A stretch of 42,970 nt of DNA. Source: Rhizobium sp. Q54 (GTDB lineage: Bacteria; Pseudomonadota; Alphaproteobacteria; Rhizobiales; Aestuariivirgaceae). A model generated the notes under the pieces. That model was given only the letters and a program-made list of their open reading frames with translations, searched no databases and was not told where the DNA came from. A program made the translations under genes and the position numbers. This document shows, one piece after another, positions 9,085-18,123 of this stretch. Where the stretch lies: the NCBI GenBank assembly GCA_945889445.1, contig CAMDBX010000028.1:1-42970 (forward strand), given 5' to 3'. The stretch's first letter is position 1; every line of letters begins with the position of its first letter.

Positions 9085-12000
9085 ATGAAGGTGTGGAAGT
9101 CACCCGTCCTCTATCTCGGCATCCTGCTGGTGGTCGGCGTCCTCGGCCTGCTGCTGGCGCCGGTCGTCATCGACTGGAACAGCTACCGCGCCGACCTCGA
9201 GGCCTATGGCAAGAAGCTGACCGGGCGCCAGGTGGTGGTCGACGGCCAAGTCTCGGCGCGGCTGTTCCCCTGGCCGCGCCTCACCGTGGAGAACGTCAAG
9301 GTCGCCAACCCCGAAGGCATGAACGATCGCGAATTCGCCTCCGCCGCGCGCATCACCGTGCACATGACACTGGGACGCTTGCTGCAAGGCAGCATCGACG
9401 TCGAGAGCGTCGGCATCGAGGAGCCGGTTGTCAATTTCGAACGGCTGGAGTCAGGCGAGAACAATTGGGTGCTCACGCCCTCGGGGGACCTCGTCAACAG
9501 TGACATCCTGGCGCGCGTCAGGCTCGACAAGATCACGCTCACCGGCGGCACGCTGAACTACCGCGACCGGCGCCGCGGCGAGACGGTGCGGCTCGACGAC
9601 ATCAATGCCGACGTCGCCTCGCCCGGCGTTGCTGGCCCCTGGCGCATGCGGGCGAAGGCCATCTACCAGGACAGGCCAGTGGACCTTGCGGTCAACACGG
9701 CCGCCTATGTGAAGGACCAGCCCTTACTGTTCGGCGTCAAGGTGCAGCCGGTCGACAGCGCGGGAAATGTCTACAGTTTCGATGGCAGCTACACGGGCGG
9801 GCTTGCCCAGGGCGACGTGCAGGTGGCCCCGGCCCAGCGCGACGACGGCAAGGGCGATGCCGAGGGCCAGCTGCGCCCGCTGGTCTTCACCGCCAAGGCA
9901 AAGGGCAACTTCGACCAGGTCGATTTCACCGACATACAGCTTGCGCAGGATGACCCGGGAAACGCCACGGCGATTGCCACCGGCTCCGCATCGCTGCGCT
10001 TCGGCCGCCACATTGATGCCAGTGTCAATCTCGCCGCCTCGGTGCTCGACCTCGATGAACTGGCGGGTGCCAAGTCGCGCGACGTTCTGCGCCAGGCCGG
10101 CAGCCTCGCTGTCATCGACAGTCTGCTGGCATTGCTGCCGAAGGACATGAGCCTCGACGGCCGCGTCAAGGTCACATCGCTGAAAAGCGACGGCCAGAAC
10201 TTCGACAATGTCGAATTGGCCATCGCCGCCGGGCGTGACCGGCTCAGCGTGGAGCGGCTCTCCTCCAGTCTTCCGGGTCGCAGCGAGATGCTGTTCAAGG
10301 GCAGCTACTTCACCGCGCCCGGCGGCGGCGAGCTGTCAGGCGATCTGGCGCTTGAGGCCAACGACCTGCGCGACTTCACCCTGTGGCTGTGGCCCGCCGC
10401 ACGTGACAGCCTCGGGCCGCTGTGGACCGGCAGTCGTGGTCGCTTCAAGATGCAGACCGGCCTCAGCATGACGCCCTCCGGCCTGCGCCTGAGTGGCACC
10501 GAGTTCGAACTTGATGGCGAGCGCGGCAAGGGTGCGCTGTCCGTCAGCGCGGCAGGTCGCGGCGCGGTGGACCTCGACATCGACAGCGGCCGCTTTGATC
10601 TCGATGCTTATGCGCCGCAAGGCATTCCGGCCATTCAGGCGGCAGCACGGCAGGGGGCGGGTGGCCTCCTCGTGCACCTTCTGCCGCGGCCCGATGCACC
10701 TGATCTGCGCCTCCGGGTGAAGGCCGGCGCCCTGCAGATGAACGCCGTGACGGCGCGTGACGTGCTGCTCGACCTGCAGTCCGGCGCCAATGGCATGGAC
10801 CTGCGGACGCTCAGCATCGCTTCGGTTGGCGGCGCACGTGTAACGGCCTCGGGTCTCATCCTCGACAATGGCAAGGGTGCTGATGGCTCGATCAGCCTCG
10901 AAGTGGCGGCGGATGATCCGGGTGAGTTGATCCGTCTGATGGGGGTCGACGGCAGCAATGGCCTGCCGGCCTGGGCGCGCAACCTCGGCACCACCGCGCT
11001 GCGTGCCGACCTTGCCGTCAAGCCGGGCGAGGGCGGCCCCGCCACCACGCTGAAGGCCGGCGGCACGGCAGGCGAACTCGCCGTGTCGGCATCCGCCACC
11101 ATGGCGCCCGACCTGACGCTCACCGGCAATGGCCGTGTCGATGCGCCCAACTCGGCCCGCATCCTCGCGCTTCTCGGTCTTTCGCCGCGCGGGCAGGATG
11201 CGATGCCCGGCAGCCTCGCCGTCGATGTGCAAGGCAGCAAGGCGGCGGGCTTCGCCACCACGGCCACCGTGCAGGCGCTGGGCGGCAGGCTCGACTATCA
11301 GGGCCGCTTCAACCCGCTGGCTGACGGCTATGGCGTGAACGGCAAGTTGTCACTGCGGGCCACCGATGCCGCGCCGCTGCTGGCGGCCACTGGCATGCCG
11401 GTGGCGGACTACGGCGGTGGCGTGCTGGTGGGCGATGCGGCCGTGGCCTGGGGTGACGACGGCAAGTGGAGCGTCTCTGCCATCACCGGGCGACTGGGCA
11501 CCGCGCCCTACGGCGGCGATTTAAGCCTCACACCCGGCCTCGTTGTCGATGGCCGCTTGCAGACCGGCGCGCTGCGGCTCGCCGACCTCATGGCCGCCAG
11601 CTTCCTCGACTGGGCAGGCCCGGTCACGGGTCTGGAGATGGGCTTCGCCACGGCGCTGCCTTTCGGCCTCACCGGTGAACTCTGGCTCACGCCATCATCT
11701 CTCGAAGTGCACCGCCACTTCGCCACACGGAATGCCGAGATCGGCATCGAGGCGAAGCCCGGCGAGATACGCTTCGCCATGCTTGGCAAGGACGCCGACG
11801 GGCGTGACGCGCAACTCGAGCTGACCTCGGTTGGAACAGATGAGAGCCGCAAGCTCAGCGGCCGCCTGCGCATGCCGGTCGATTTCGCGCAGCAGCTGGC
11901 GTTGTCGGGCGGCCAGCCGGTGGCCGCGGGCGAGGGCGAGGTTCAGTTCAGCTTCAGCAGCGAGGGTCGCAGTCCCGGCGCGGCGCTTGCGGCGGCGCAG

Positions 12001-12888
12001 GGCGAGGGCACCTTCGCGCTCGAAGGCCTGCGACTTCTTGGGCTCACGCCATCCGCCTTCACCGCCGCACTTGCCACGGCGCGTGACGCTGCCGGCATCA
12101 CGGACGCGTTCACCGCAATGCGCGGTGGAGACGGGCTGGATCTCGGTGCTGCCAGCGGAGCCATCACCCTCACCGGCGGCGAGATGCGCTTCACGCCCGT
12201 GCAGCATGCCGATGGCGATGCCGCCGCCACGGTCACCGCCATCGCCGACCTTGCGCAGGGCGAGATCGACATCGCGGTTGATCTCGCCCTCAAGGCACGC
12301 GACAGCTTGCCGATGATGAGTGTCGCCTATGCCGGGCCGCCCATGGCGCTGCAGCGCTCGGAAGACAGTTCTGAGATCGCCACCTCGCTTGGCGTTACCC
12401 TCATGCAACAGGGTATCGACGAGCTCGAACGCCTGCAGCAGGAACAAGTCCGCCTGGCGCAGGAGGAGGAGAAGCAGCGCGCTGAGGACGAGGCACGCCT
12501 CGCGGCCTATTACGCCCAGCGTGACGAGTTGCTGCTCCGCCGACGCGAGCTCAAGGTGCACGCCGAGATGCAGGTGGTGGAGGCTGATCGCCTGCGCCGC
12601 CAGATCGAGGCGGAGCGCGTCGCCAATGCCGAGATCAACAAGTCCGAGATGCGCCAGCGCCTGCGCGAGCTGCGCACCTGGCGCAAGCTCGCAAGCCTCA
12701 GCGAAGCGGCACCAGCGCCCGCACCCGCGCCCAAGGCGGAAGCCCCGGCCCCGCCGCCTGCAAAGCCGCGGACCCAGACATCGCCAGCCACCCGCAAGCC
12801 AGTGTCGGTGAAGCCGGTGATCCTCGAAAAGCCGCCGGGTGCGCCGGTAAACATTTCGCCGCCGCCGAATTTTTCGCCGTCGCAATAG
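9085..12888 (+). CDS. Large AsmA-family protein with coiled-coil and proline-rich tail
   Basis: 1267-residue envelope protein. A single N-terminal membrane helix (about residues 7-27) is followed by the AsmA start (VIDWNSYRADLEAYGKKLTG, then ARLFPWPRLTVENV). A very long beta-rich periplasmic body continues to about residue 1100. Family knowledge: AsmA-like proteins form elongated hydrophobic grooves and are implicated in lipid transfer between the inner and outer membranes and in outer-membrane assembly. The last 160 residues are unusual: about 1106-1206 form a highly charged helical, coiled-coil-like stretch (DELERLQQEQVRLAQEEEK and onwards), and 1207-1267 are Pro/Ala/Lys-rich and disordered. 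Its length is above the usual AsmA range and nearer the large AsmA-like relatives. No strong ribosome-binding site is seen; the start is set by the signal-anchor. Confidence 0.87.
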   Translation: MKVWKSPVLYLGILLVVGVLGLLLAPVVIDWNSYRADLEAYGKKLTGRQVVVDGQVSARLFPWPRLTVENVKVANPEGMNDREFASAARITVHMTLGRLLQGSIDVESVGIEEPVVNFERLESGENNWVLTPSGDLVNSDILARVRLDKITLTGGTLNYRDRRRGETVRLDDINADVASPGVAGPWRMRAKAIYQDRPVDLAVNTAAYVKDQPLLFGVKVQPVDSAGNVYSFDGSYTGGLAQGDVQVAPAQRDDGKGDAEGQLRPLVFTAKAKGNFDQVDFTDIQLAQDDPGNATAIATGSASLRFGRHIDASVNLAASVLDLDELAGAKSRDVLRQAGSLAVIDSLLALLPKDMSLDGRVKVTSLKSDGQNFDNVELAIAAGRDRLSVERLSSSLPGRSEMLFKGSYFTAPGGGELSGDLALEANDLRDFTLWLWPAARDSLGPLWTGSRGRFKMQTGLSMTPSGLRLSGTEFELDGERGKGALSVSAAGRGAVDLDIDSGRFDLDAYAPQGIPAIQAAARQGAGGLLVHLLPRPDAPDLRLRVKAGALQMNAVTARDVLLDLQSGANGMDLRTLSIASVGGARVTASGLILDNGKGADGSISLEVAADDPGELIRLMGVDGSNGLPAWARNLGTTALRADLAVKPGEGGPATTLKAGGTAGELAVSASATMAPDLTLTGNGRVDAPNSARILALLGLSPRGQDAMPGSLAVDVQGSKAAGFATTATVQALGGRLDYQGRFNPLADGYGVNGKLSLRATDAAPLLAATGMPVADYGGGVLVGDAAVAWGDDGKWSVSAITGRLGTAPYGGDLSLTPGLVVDGRLQTGALRLADLMAASFLDWAGPVTGLEMGFATALPFGLTGELWLTPSSLEVHRHFATRNAEIGIEAKPGEIRFAMLGKDADGRDAQLELTSVGTDESRKLSGRLRMPVDFAQQLALSGGQPVAAGEGEVQFSFSSEGRSPGAALAAAQGEGTFALEGLRLLGLTPSAFTAALATARDAAGITDAFTAMRGGDGLDLGAASGAITLTGGEMRFTPVQHADGDAAATVTAIADLAQGEIDIAVDLALKARDSLPMMSVAYAGPPMALQRSEDSSEIATSLGVTLMQQGIDELERLQQEQVRLAQEEEKQRAEDEARLAAYYAQRDELLLRRRELKVHAEMQVVEADRLRRQIEAERVANAEINKSEMRQRLRELRTWRKLASLSEAAPAPAPAPKAEAPAPPPAKPRTQTSPATRKPVSVKPVILEKPPGAPVNISPPPNFSPSQ

Positions 12889-12913
12889 GGAGAGCGAATT
12901 CTCCTATCAGGCC

Positions 12914-13055
12914 GTCATCCCGGCGAAGGCCGGGATCCAGCTTTCGCTTTGCGTCCTCTTGATGCGCAGAAGTCGCTGCCCATACCTGCGCATGACAAAG
13001 CTTGGAAAGTGGAATTCCTGCACCAAAGCTGGACCCCGGCTTTCGCCGGGGTGAC
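12914..13055. repeat. Inverted pair of REP-like palindromes
   Basis: Two copies of one 31-base element face each other. Copy A (12914-12944) starts GTCATCCCGGCGAAGGCCGG and ends GATCCAGCTTT. Copy B (13025-13055) is its near-perfect reverse complement. Each copy has its own hairpin (CCCGGC or CCCCGGC stem with a 4-base loop). The pair can also fold together across the 80-base spacer. The same element recurs at 35726 and 40846. The pair fills the gap after the AsmA gene and before the stop of the convergent ribbon-helix-helix gene, so it may double as a bidirectional transcript end. Confidence 0.85.
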
Positions 13056-13077
13056 GAACGCAAAGGGCAGATTGCCT

Positions 13078-13287
13078 TCAGCCAGCCGCCTGCTTCAGCA
13101 GCCACACCCGCACCGCGCTGGAGAGGTTGCGCTCGCCGCGTGCCTGGTCGATCTCGGCGACCAATGCGGCGGCGGTGACCTTGCGCTGCGAGGCCGCCGC
13201 CTGCAGCGCCTCCCAGAATTCGGGTTCCAGCGACAGCGAGGTGCGGTGGCCTTCGATGGTGAGCGAGCGCTTGAGGTCCTTCGCCAT
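13078..13287 (-). CDS. Ribbon-helix-helix domain protein
   Basis: 69-residue protein of the RHH_4 type. The beta-strand region RTSLSLEPEFWEAL leads into two helices, and the WEALQAAASQRKVTAAALV segment matches the conserved core. By fold it should dimerise and bind DNA, although the function of this subfamily is poorly known. The ATG overlaps the stop of the upstream DUF4169 gene as TGATG, with GAGGAG just before it, so translation is probably coupled. A GTG one codon earlier is a less likely start. In alphaproteobacteria this gene, DUF4169 and fumC commonly sit together, as they do here. The target sequence and partner are unknown. Confidence 0.82.
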   Translation of the reverse strand: MAKDLKRSLTIEGHRTSLSLEPEFWEALQAAASQRKVTAAALVAEIDQARGERNLSSAVRVWLLKQAAG

Positions 13288-13463
13288 CACTCCTCGCGCT
13301 TGTGCTGCTCGAGGTCCTTCGCCGCCTTCTCGTTCTGCGCCTCCGCCAGCTCCTTCTCCGCCTTGGTCCGGCCGAACTGCACGCGGTTCTCCGCGGCAAT
13401 CTCTTCCTTTGCAGCGCGGTCCTTGCGCTTGCGGTGGCGCTTGAGGTTGACGATCTCGCCCAT
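13287..13463 (-). CDS. DUF4169 family small basic protein
   Basis: 58-residue protein, MGEIVNLKRHRKRKDRAAKE at the start, that fits DUF4169: a short GEIVNL opening, then a very Lys/Arg/Glu-rich helix with the typical GRTKAEKE core. It is strongly charged and probably one long helix. Its function is unknown. It starts 3 bases after the fumC stop and its own stop overlaps the next ATG by one base (TGATG). This forms a fumC-DUF4169-RHH transcription unit. The recurring neighbourhood suggests a shared regulatory or accessory role with the ribbon-helix-helix protein, but this is inference only. Confidence 0.8.
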   Translation of the reverse strand: MGEIVNLKRHRKRKDRAAKEEIAAENRVQFGRTKAEKELAEAQNEKAAKDLEQHKREE

Positions 13464-13466
13464 GGC

Positions 13467-14855
13467 TTACTTCGGTCCGATCATGTCCTCGGGGCGCACG
13501 ATCAGGTCGAAGTCATCACCCGGGATGCCGTCCTTTACGGCTTCCTCGCGCAGCGTGGTGCCGTTCTTGTGGGCGGTCTTGGCGATCTTGGCCGCACGGT
13601 CGTAACCGTATTTCGGTGCGAGTGCCGTCACCAGCATCAGCGAGCGGTCGAGTGCGAGCTTGATGTTGTCCTCGCGCGCCACGATGCCCACCACGCAGTT
13701 GTCGGTGAAGCTCACCGATGCATCGGCGATGAGCCGCACCGACTGCAGGAAGTTGTAGGCCATGACGGGGTTGTAGACGTTGAGCTCGAAATGGCCCTGG
13801 GAGCCTGCGAAGCTCAGTGCCGCCTGGTTCCCGAACACCTGCACGCACACCATGGTGAGGGCCTCGCACTGGGTGGGGTTCACCTTGCCCGGCATAATGG
13901 AGGAGCCGGGCTCGTTCTCCGGTAGCGACAGTTCGCCGAGGCCCGAACGCGGGCCGGAGCCCAGCAGGCGGATGTCGTTGGCGATCTTGAACAGCGAGAC
14001 GGCCACCGTGTTGATGGCGCCATGCGTCATCACCATCGCGTCATGGGCGGCCAGCGCTTCGAACTTGTTGGGCGCGGAGGTGAAGGGCATGCCGGTGATC
14101 TTGGCAATGCGGTCGGCCACCATCTCGGCGAAACCAACCGGCGCGTTGAGGCCGGTGCCCACGGCGGTGCCGCCCTGGGCCAGTTCCATCAGCATCGGCA
14201 TGGTCATCTCGATGCGCCTGATGCCGTTCTCGACTTGCTGGGCATAGCCGGAGAATTCCTGGCCCAGCGTGAGGGGTGTTGCATCTTGCGTGTGGGTGCG
14301 GCCGATCTTGATAATGCCGGACCACAGGCGTGCCTTCTCCGCCAAGGCCTTGTGCAGGTGCTTCAGCGCCGGGATCAGCCGGTGCTGCACCTCTTCCGCC
14401 GCCGCGATGTGCATGGCGGTGGGGTAGGTGTCGTTGGACGACTGGCTCATGTTGACGTGGTCGTTGGGGTGGACGGGCTTCTTGGAGCCCATCTCGCCGC
14501 CCATCATCTCGATCGCCCGGTTGGAGATCACCTCGTTGGCGTTCATATTGGATTGGGTGCCCGAACCTGTCTGCCACACGACGAGCGGGAAGTGCTCGTC
14601 GAGCTTGCCGTCGATCACCTCCTGTGCCGCCTTGACGATGGTCTCGCCCACGGTCTTGTCCAGCCGTCCCAGCGCCATGTTGGTTTCAGCTGCCGCACGC
14701 TTGACGATGCCGAGTGCCCGCACCACGGGAAGCGGCTGGCGTTCCCAGCCGATCTTGAAGTTGCCTATCGAGCGCTGCGCCTGCGCACCCCAGTATTTCG
14801 TGGCGTCGACCTCGATTGGGCCGAAGGTGTCCGTCTCGGTGCGGGTCTTGCTCAT
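13467..14855 (-). CDS. fumC: Fumarate hydratase class II
   Basis: 462-residue oxygen-stable fumarase that interconverts fumarate and L-malate in the TCA cycle as a homotetramer in the cytoplasm. It begins [22 protein letters not shown], matching FumC rather than aspartase starts. The superfamily signature [10 protein letters not shown] is at residues 317-326. It also carries the [19 protein letters not shown] segment and the [16 protein letters not shown] segment. The length is normal. The start is set by GAGGACTGCC before the ATG; the open frame runs 89 codons further upstream, but that part is out of family. It is divergent from an MFS gene with 93 bases between the starts and is followed at once by the DUF4169 and ribbon-helix-helix genes. 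Confidence 0.96.
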   Translation of the reverse strand: MSKTRTETDTFGPIEVDATKYWGAQAQRSIGNFKIGWERQPLPVVRALGIVKRAAAETNMALGRLDKTVGETIVKAAQEVIDGKLDEHFPLVVWQTGSGTQSNMNANEVISNRAIEMMGGEMGSKKPVHPNDHVNMSQSSNDTYPTAMHIAAAEEVQHRLIPALKHLHKALAEKARLWSGIIKIGRTHTQDATPLTLGQEFSGYAQQVENGIRRIEMTMPMLMELAQGGTAVGTGLNAPVGFAEMVADRIAKITGMPFTSAPNKFEALAAHDAMVMTHGAINTVAVSLFKIANDIRLLGSGPRSGLGELSLPENEPGSSIMPGKVNPTQCEALTMVCVQVFGNQAALSFAGSQGHFELNVYNPVMAYNFLQSVRLIADASVSFTDNCVVGIVAREDNIKLALDRSLMLVTALAPKYGYDRAAKIAKTAHKNGTTLREEAVKDGIPGDDFDLIVRPEDMIGPK

Positions 14856-14948
14856 GGCAGTCCTCGAAATCTGCTTATTGCGGAAAGGTTTCGGGGGGCT
14901 GATTATCACTTCGAACCACATCCCGCCAGTCAGACGGAAGTTGACCTG

Positions 14949-16136
14949 ATGCTGCCCAAGAACTTGCCCCGCGGCATCTGGATGCTTGGATTCGTGAGCC
15001 TTTTCATGGACGTCTCCTCCGAGATGATCCACGCCATCCTGCCGCTCTTCGTGGTCGGCACGCTGGGCGCCTCCGCCGCCCTTCTGGGCCTGCTGGAGGG
15101 GCTCGCCGAGGCCACGGCGCAAGTCGCCAAGCTGTTCTCGGGCGTGCTGAGTGACCGCTGGGGCAGCCGCAAGGGGCTGGCGCTGCTGGGCTACGGCCTT
15201 GCCGCAGTGGTGAAGCCGCTGTTCCCGCTTGCCACTTCCGTTGAGTCAGTCTTCGCCGCCCGCTTCATCGACCGGGTGGGCAAGGGCATCCGCGGCGCCC
15301 CGCGTGACGCGCTGGTGGCGGACATCGCCCCGCCTGAACTGCGTGGGGCCGCTTTCGGCCTGCGCCAGTCGCTTGACACGGTTGGCGCTTTCGCGGGTCC
15401 GCTGATCGCCGTCGTCTTGATGTCGCTGTTCCTGTTCGACATCCGCAGCGTCATGTGGGTCGCCTGCATCCCGGCCCTCATCGCGGTGGCCTTCCTCGCC
15501 TTCGGTGTCGAGGAACCGCCCCATCCAAAGCAGGCGGAGAGGAAGCCGGGCTTTGACCTTCGCACCGCATCGTCGCTGGGTGGCGCCTTCTGGCAGGTGA
15601 CGGCGGTGGGTGCCGCCATGATGCTGGCGCGCTTCTCGGAAGCCTTCCTCGTTCTCAAGGCGGCCGATGCAGGGCTTTCCATTGCCTGGGTGCCGCTGGT
15701 GATGGTGGTGATGAGTCTCTTCTATTCGCTCTCGTCCTATCCGGCGGGCGCCTTGTCGGATCGCGTTGGCCGGCGCGGGCTGCTGGTGGCGGGTCTGCTC
15801 GTTCTCGTTCTGGCCGATCTCGTGCTCGCCTTCGGCGGTTCCATCGCCTCGATGATGATCGGGGTCGCGTTGTGGGGCCTGCACATGGGTCTCACGCAAG
15901 GCGGCCTCTCGAGCATGGTGGCCGACACCGCGCCGAAACCGCTGCGCGGCACGGCCTTCGGCGTCTTCAACCTCGCGAGCGGCTTGGCGCTTCTCGTCGG
16001 CAGCGTGGTGGCAGGCCTGCTGTGGGACTGGAGCGGCCCGTCCGCCACCTTCCTGGCGGGCGGGGCCTTCGCGGTGCTCACGCTGCTAGGCCTTTTGTGG
16101 GTGAAGCCTGGCCAGCCACAGCATGAACAGGGTTGA
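14949..16136 (+). CDS. MFS transporter
   Basis: About 395-residue, 12-helix major facilitator. The product begins [20 protein letters not shown], a natural cytoplasmic N-terminus before helix 1. Motif A appears twice, as [12 protein letters not shown] after helix 2 and [13 protein letters not shown] in the second half. The stretch [22 protein letters not shown] resembles a group of MFS proteins often annotated as generic multidrug or sugar-like transporters. The substrate is unknown. The open frame extends far upstream but only as a shadow of fumC. The last 51 bases overlap the 3' end of a second, convergent MFS gene. The ATG is accepted on topology, since no strong ribosome-binding site is visible. 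Confidence 0.85.
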   Translation: MLPKNLPRGIWMLGFVSLFMDVSSEMIHAILPLFVVGTLGASAALLGLLEGLAEATAQVAKLFSGVLSDRWGSRKGLALLGYGLAAVVKPLFPLATSVESVFAARFIDRVGKGIRGAPRDALVADIAPPELRGAAFGLRQSLDTVGAFAGPLIAVVLMSLFLFDIRSVMWVACIPALIAVAFLAFGVEEPPHPKQAERKPGFDLRTASSLGGAFWQVTAVGAAMMLARFSEAFLVLKAADAGLSIAWVPLVMVVMSLFYSLSSYPAGALSDRVGRRGLLVAGLLVLVLADLVLAFGGSIASMMIGVALWGLHMGLTQGGLSSMVADTAPKPLRGTAFGVFNLASGLALLVGSVVAGLLWDWSGPSATFLAGGAFAVLTLLGLLWVKPGQPQHEQG

Positions 16137-17264
16137 GGCGATCGCTGCCGCGCCCGCCACCAGCAGCGACACCTGCGGGCTCACCATGCCGAGCAGCAGC
16201 GCGAAGAGCAGCGGGGCCGCCGCATTGAGGATCAGGTTGGGCGCCGAAATCACCCCGAGTACCTCGCCATAGCCCTTGGTGCCGAACAGCATCAGCGGAA
16301 CAGCACCCTTGGCGATGGTGACCAGCCCGTTCGACGCACCATAGAGCACCGCGAAGAGGATGGCGGCCGGCCATGAGAAGCCCATCAGCGCGAACATGCC
16401 CACCGCCACCGGCAGCAGACCGAAGGCGATCAGGCCCAGTTGCATCGGGCTCAGGCGCCGGCCCATCATGATTTCGCCCAGCCGGCTCGCCACCTGCGCG
16501 GGGCCGATCAGGGCCGCCATGAACACCGCCTCGTCGCCGCGGAAGCCCAGTCCCTGGAACAGCGGCACGGAGTGGGCCGAAATTGCCGAGAACACCAGCC
16601 CGTTGAGCGCGATGGCGGTCGCGAACAGCACGATCGCCTTGAGGCGTTCGCCGCCTGCCAGGTGCGCTGCGGGTGCCATCGCCACGCTCTCGGCCGGCCG
16701 GTCGCCGCCTGCGGCCTGCAGCACCGCCCAATGGATGGGCAGGCACACGAACAGGTTCAGCGCGGCATAGACCAGCAGCGTATCGGCCCAGCCGATGCCG
16801 AGTGCCAGGTAATGGCTCACCGGCCAGAACACGGTGGACGCCAGCCCGCCGAACAGCGTGAGATAGGAGATGGCGCGCCGCGCGCCCTGGCCGACGATCT
16901 GCGTCAGGCTTGCGAAAGCCGCGTCATAGGTGGCGAAGCGCATGGCAAGGCCCAGCAGCAGCCAGCCTGCCACATAGGTCACGGGATGCGGAAACAGCCC
17001 GATCACGGCGAGCCCCGCCGCAGCGCAGAGCGAGCCCGCCATCATCACGCGTCGGCCGCCGACAGTGTCGATGAGGCGGCCGGCCCAGCGCGAGATCAGT
17101 CCGCTCAGCAGCAGGGCACCCGAGAAAGCGCCGAAGATCAGCGTGCCGGACCAGCCGGTCGACAGCGCGATGTCCTGCGACAGGGCCCCCAGCATGTAAT
17201 AGGTCGTGCCCCAGCCGATGATCTGGGTCAGCCCTAGTCCGCATATGACGATCCAGAGGGGCAA
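16086..17264 (-). CDS. MFS transporter (non-ATG start)
   Basis: About 392-residue major facilitator with 12 predicted helices. The motif A-like loop reads RWAGRLIDTVGGRRVM. No ATG or GTG lies near the expected N-terminus. The best start is a TTG at 17264, directly before LPLWIVICGLGLTQIIGWGT, 5 bases after the SDR stop. A CTG three codons earlier is the alternative. Translation is probably coupled to the SDR gene. The stop lies inside the 3' end of the convergent MFS gene, a 51-base tail-to-tail overlap. It resembles CynX/oxalate-formate-like members, but the substrate is not clear. The position next to an SDR hints at uptake of the compound the SDR acts on, which is inference. Confidence 0.8.
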   Translation of the reverse strand: MPLWIVICGLGLTQIIGWGTTYYMLGALSQDIALSTGWSGTLIFGAFSGALLLSGLISRWAGRLIDTVGGRRVMMAGSLCAAAGLAVIGLFPHPVTYVAGWLLLGLAMRFATYDAAFASLTQIVGQGARRAISYLTLFGGLASTVFWPVSHYLALGIGWADTLLVYAALNLFVCLPIHWAVLQAAGGDRPAESVAMAPAAHLAGGERLKAIVLFATAIALNGLVFSAISAHSVPLFQGLGFRGDEAVFMAALIGPAQVASRLGEIMMGRRLSPMQLGLIAFGLLPVAVGMFALMGFSWPAAILFAVLYGASNGLVTIAKGAVPLMLFGTKGYGEVLGVISAPNLILNAAAPLLFALLLGMVSPQVSLLVAGAAAIASTLFMLWLARLHPQKA

Positions 17265-17269
17265 AGGCG

Positions 17270-18064
17270 TCAGCGCAGCGTCAGACCGCCGTCGATGGTG
17301 ATGATCTCGCCCGTGGTGAAGCTTGCGGCATCGGAGGCGAGGTAGACGGTGGCGCCCACCAGTTCCTCGACCGAGCCGATGCGGTTCTGCACCGCACCCT
17401 TGGCCCACACGTTGTTGACGACATCCGGATGCTCGCGCAGCACCTCCCCGGTGAGCTCGGTCCGCACATATCCCGGTGCCAGCGCGTTGACGCGGATGTT
17501 GAACTCCGCCCATTCGGTGGCCAGGCACTTGGTCAGCATGTGCACACCCGCCTTTGAGACATTGTAGGCGGCATGGCGGAACGGCCAGTTGACGATCCGG
17601 CCCGACATCGAGCCGATGTTGATGATCGATCCCGACTTCTGCCTGATCATCTGACGGCCCACCGCCTGCGAGGCCAGGAACACCCCGTCGAGGTTGACCG
17701 CCATGGTCTGCCGCCAGGTGTCGAGCGCACAGTCCTCGGCGCGGGCCGGCAGCACGATGCCGGCATTGTTGACCAGAATGTCGATGCGACCCCACTGTGC
17801 CGTCACCTCATCGGCCATGCGCGCCACGTCCTGTTCGCTGGAGACGTCTGCCTTGATGACCAGTGCCCGGCGCCCCGCCGCGCGGATCGCCTGTGCCGCC
17901 GTCTCGGCGCGGTCGACCGTGGACTTCACGACGATCGCCACGTCGGCGCCATGCGCGGCGAGCCCTTCCGCCAAGGCCAGCCCGATGCCGCGCGAGCCGC
18001 CGGTGACGATGGCGGTGCGGCCTTCGAGGTTGAAGATCTTCGAATAGTTCGCAACGCCGGACAT
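17270..18064 (-). CDS. Short-chain dehydrogenase/reductase (SDR)
   Basis: 264-residue classical SDR. It has the cofactor motif TGGSRGIG (21-28), NNAG (99-102), the catalytic residues Ser154, Tyr167 and Lys171 (YNVSK), and the C-terminal TGEIITIDGGLTLR ending typical of the FabG/gluconate-5-dehydrogenase-like group. It should oxidise or reduce an alcohol or ketone with NAD(P)H. The substrate cannot be assigned. The sequence around VVNNVWAKGAVQNRIGSVEE is the variable substrate loop. The gene ends 5 bases before the likely TTG start of an MFS transporter and is preceded on the same strand by a PHP-domain gene, so the three may be one transcript. Confidence 0.88.
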   Translation of the reverse strand: MSGVANYSKIFNLEGRTAIVTGGSRGIGLALAEGLAAHGADVAIVVKSTVDRAETAAQAIRAAGRRALVIKADVSSEQDVARMADEVTAQWGRIDILVNNAGIVLPARAEDCALDTWRQTMAVNLDGVFLASQAVGRQMIRQKSGSIINIGSMSGRIVNWPFRHAAYNVSKAGVHMLTKCLATEWAEFNIRVNALAPGYVRTELTGEVLREHPDVVNNVWAKGAVQNRIGSVEELVGATVYLASDAASFTTGEIITIDGGLTLR

Positions 18065-18123
18065 GATCTTTCCCCGTGATGATTTTCCATCAGCTTAGAG
18101 GGGCGGGCGGCATCGGCAAGGGC

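Noticed and set aside
11695-12885. 396-codon minus-strand open frame inside the AsmA gene
   Set aside because: Opposite-strand shadow of biased codon use; begins in the Pro-rich tail and shows no family motif.
12889-13077. CRISPR-like repeats after the AsmA gene
   Set aside because: Only two inverted copies of a palindromic REP element, with no regular spacing or spacers and no cas genes.
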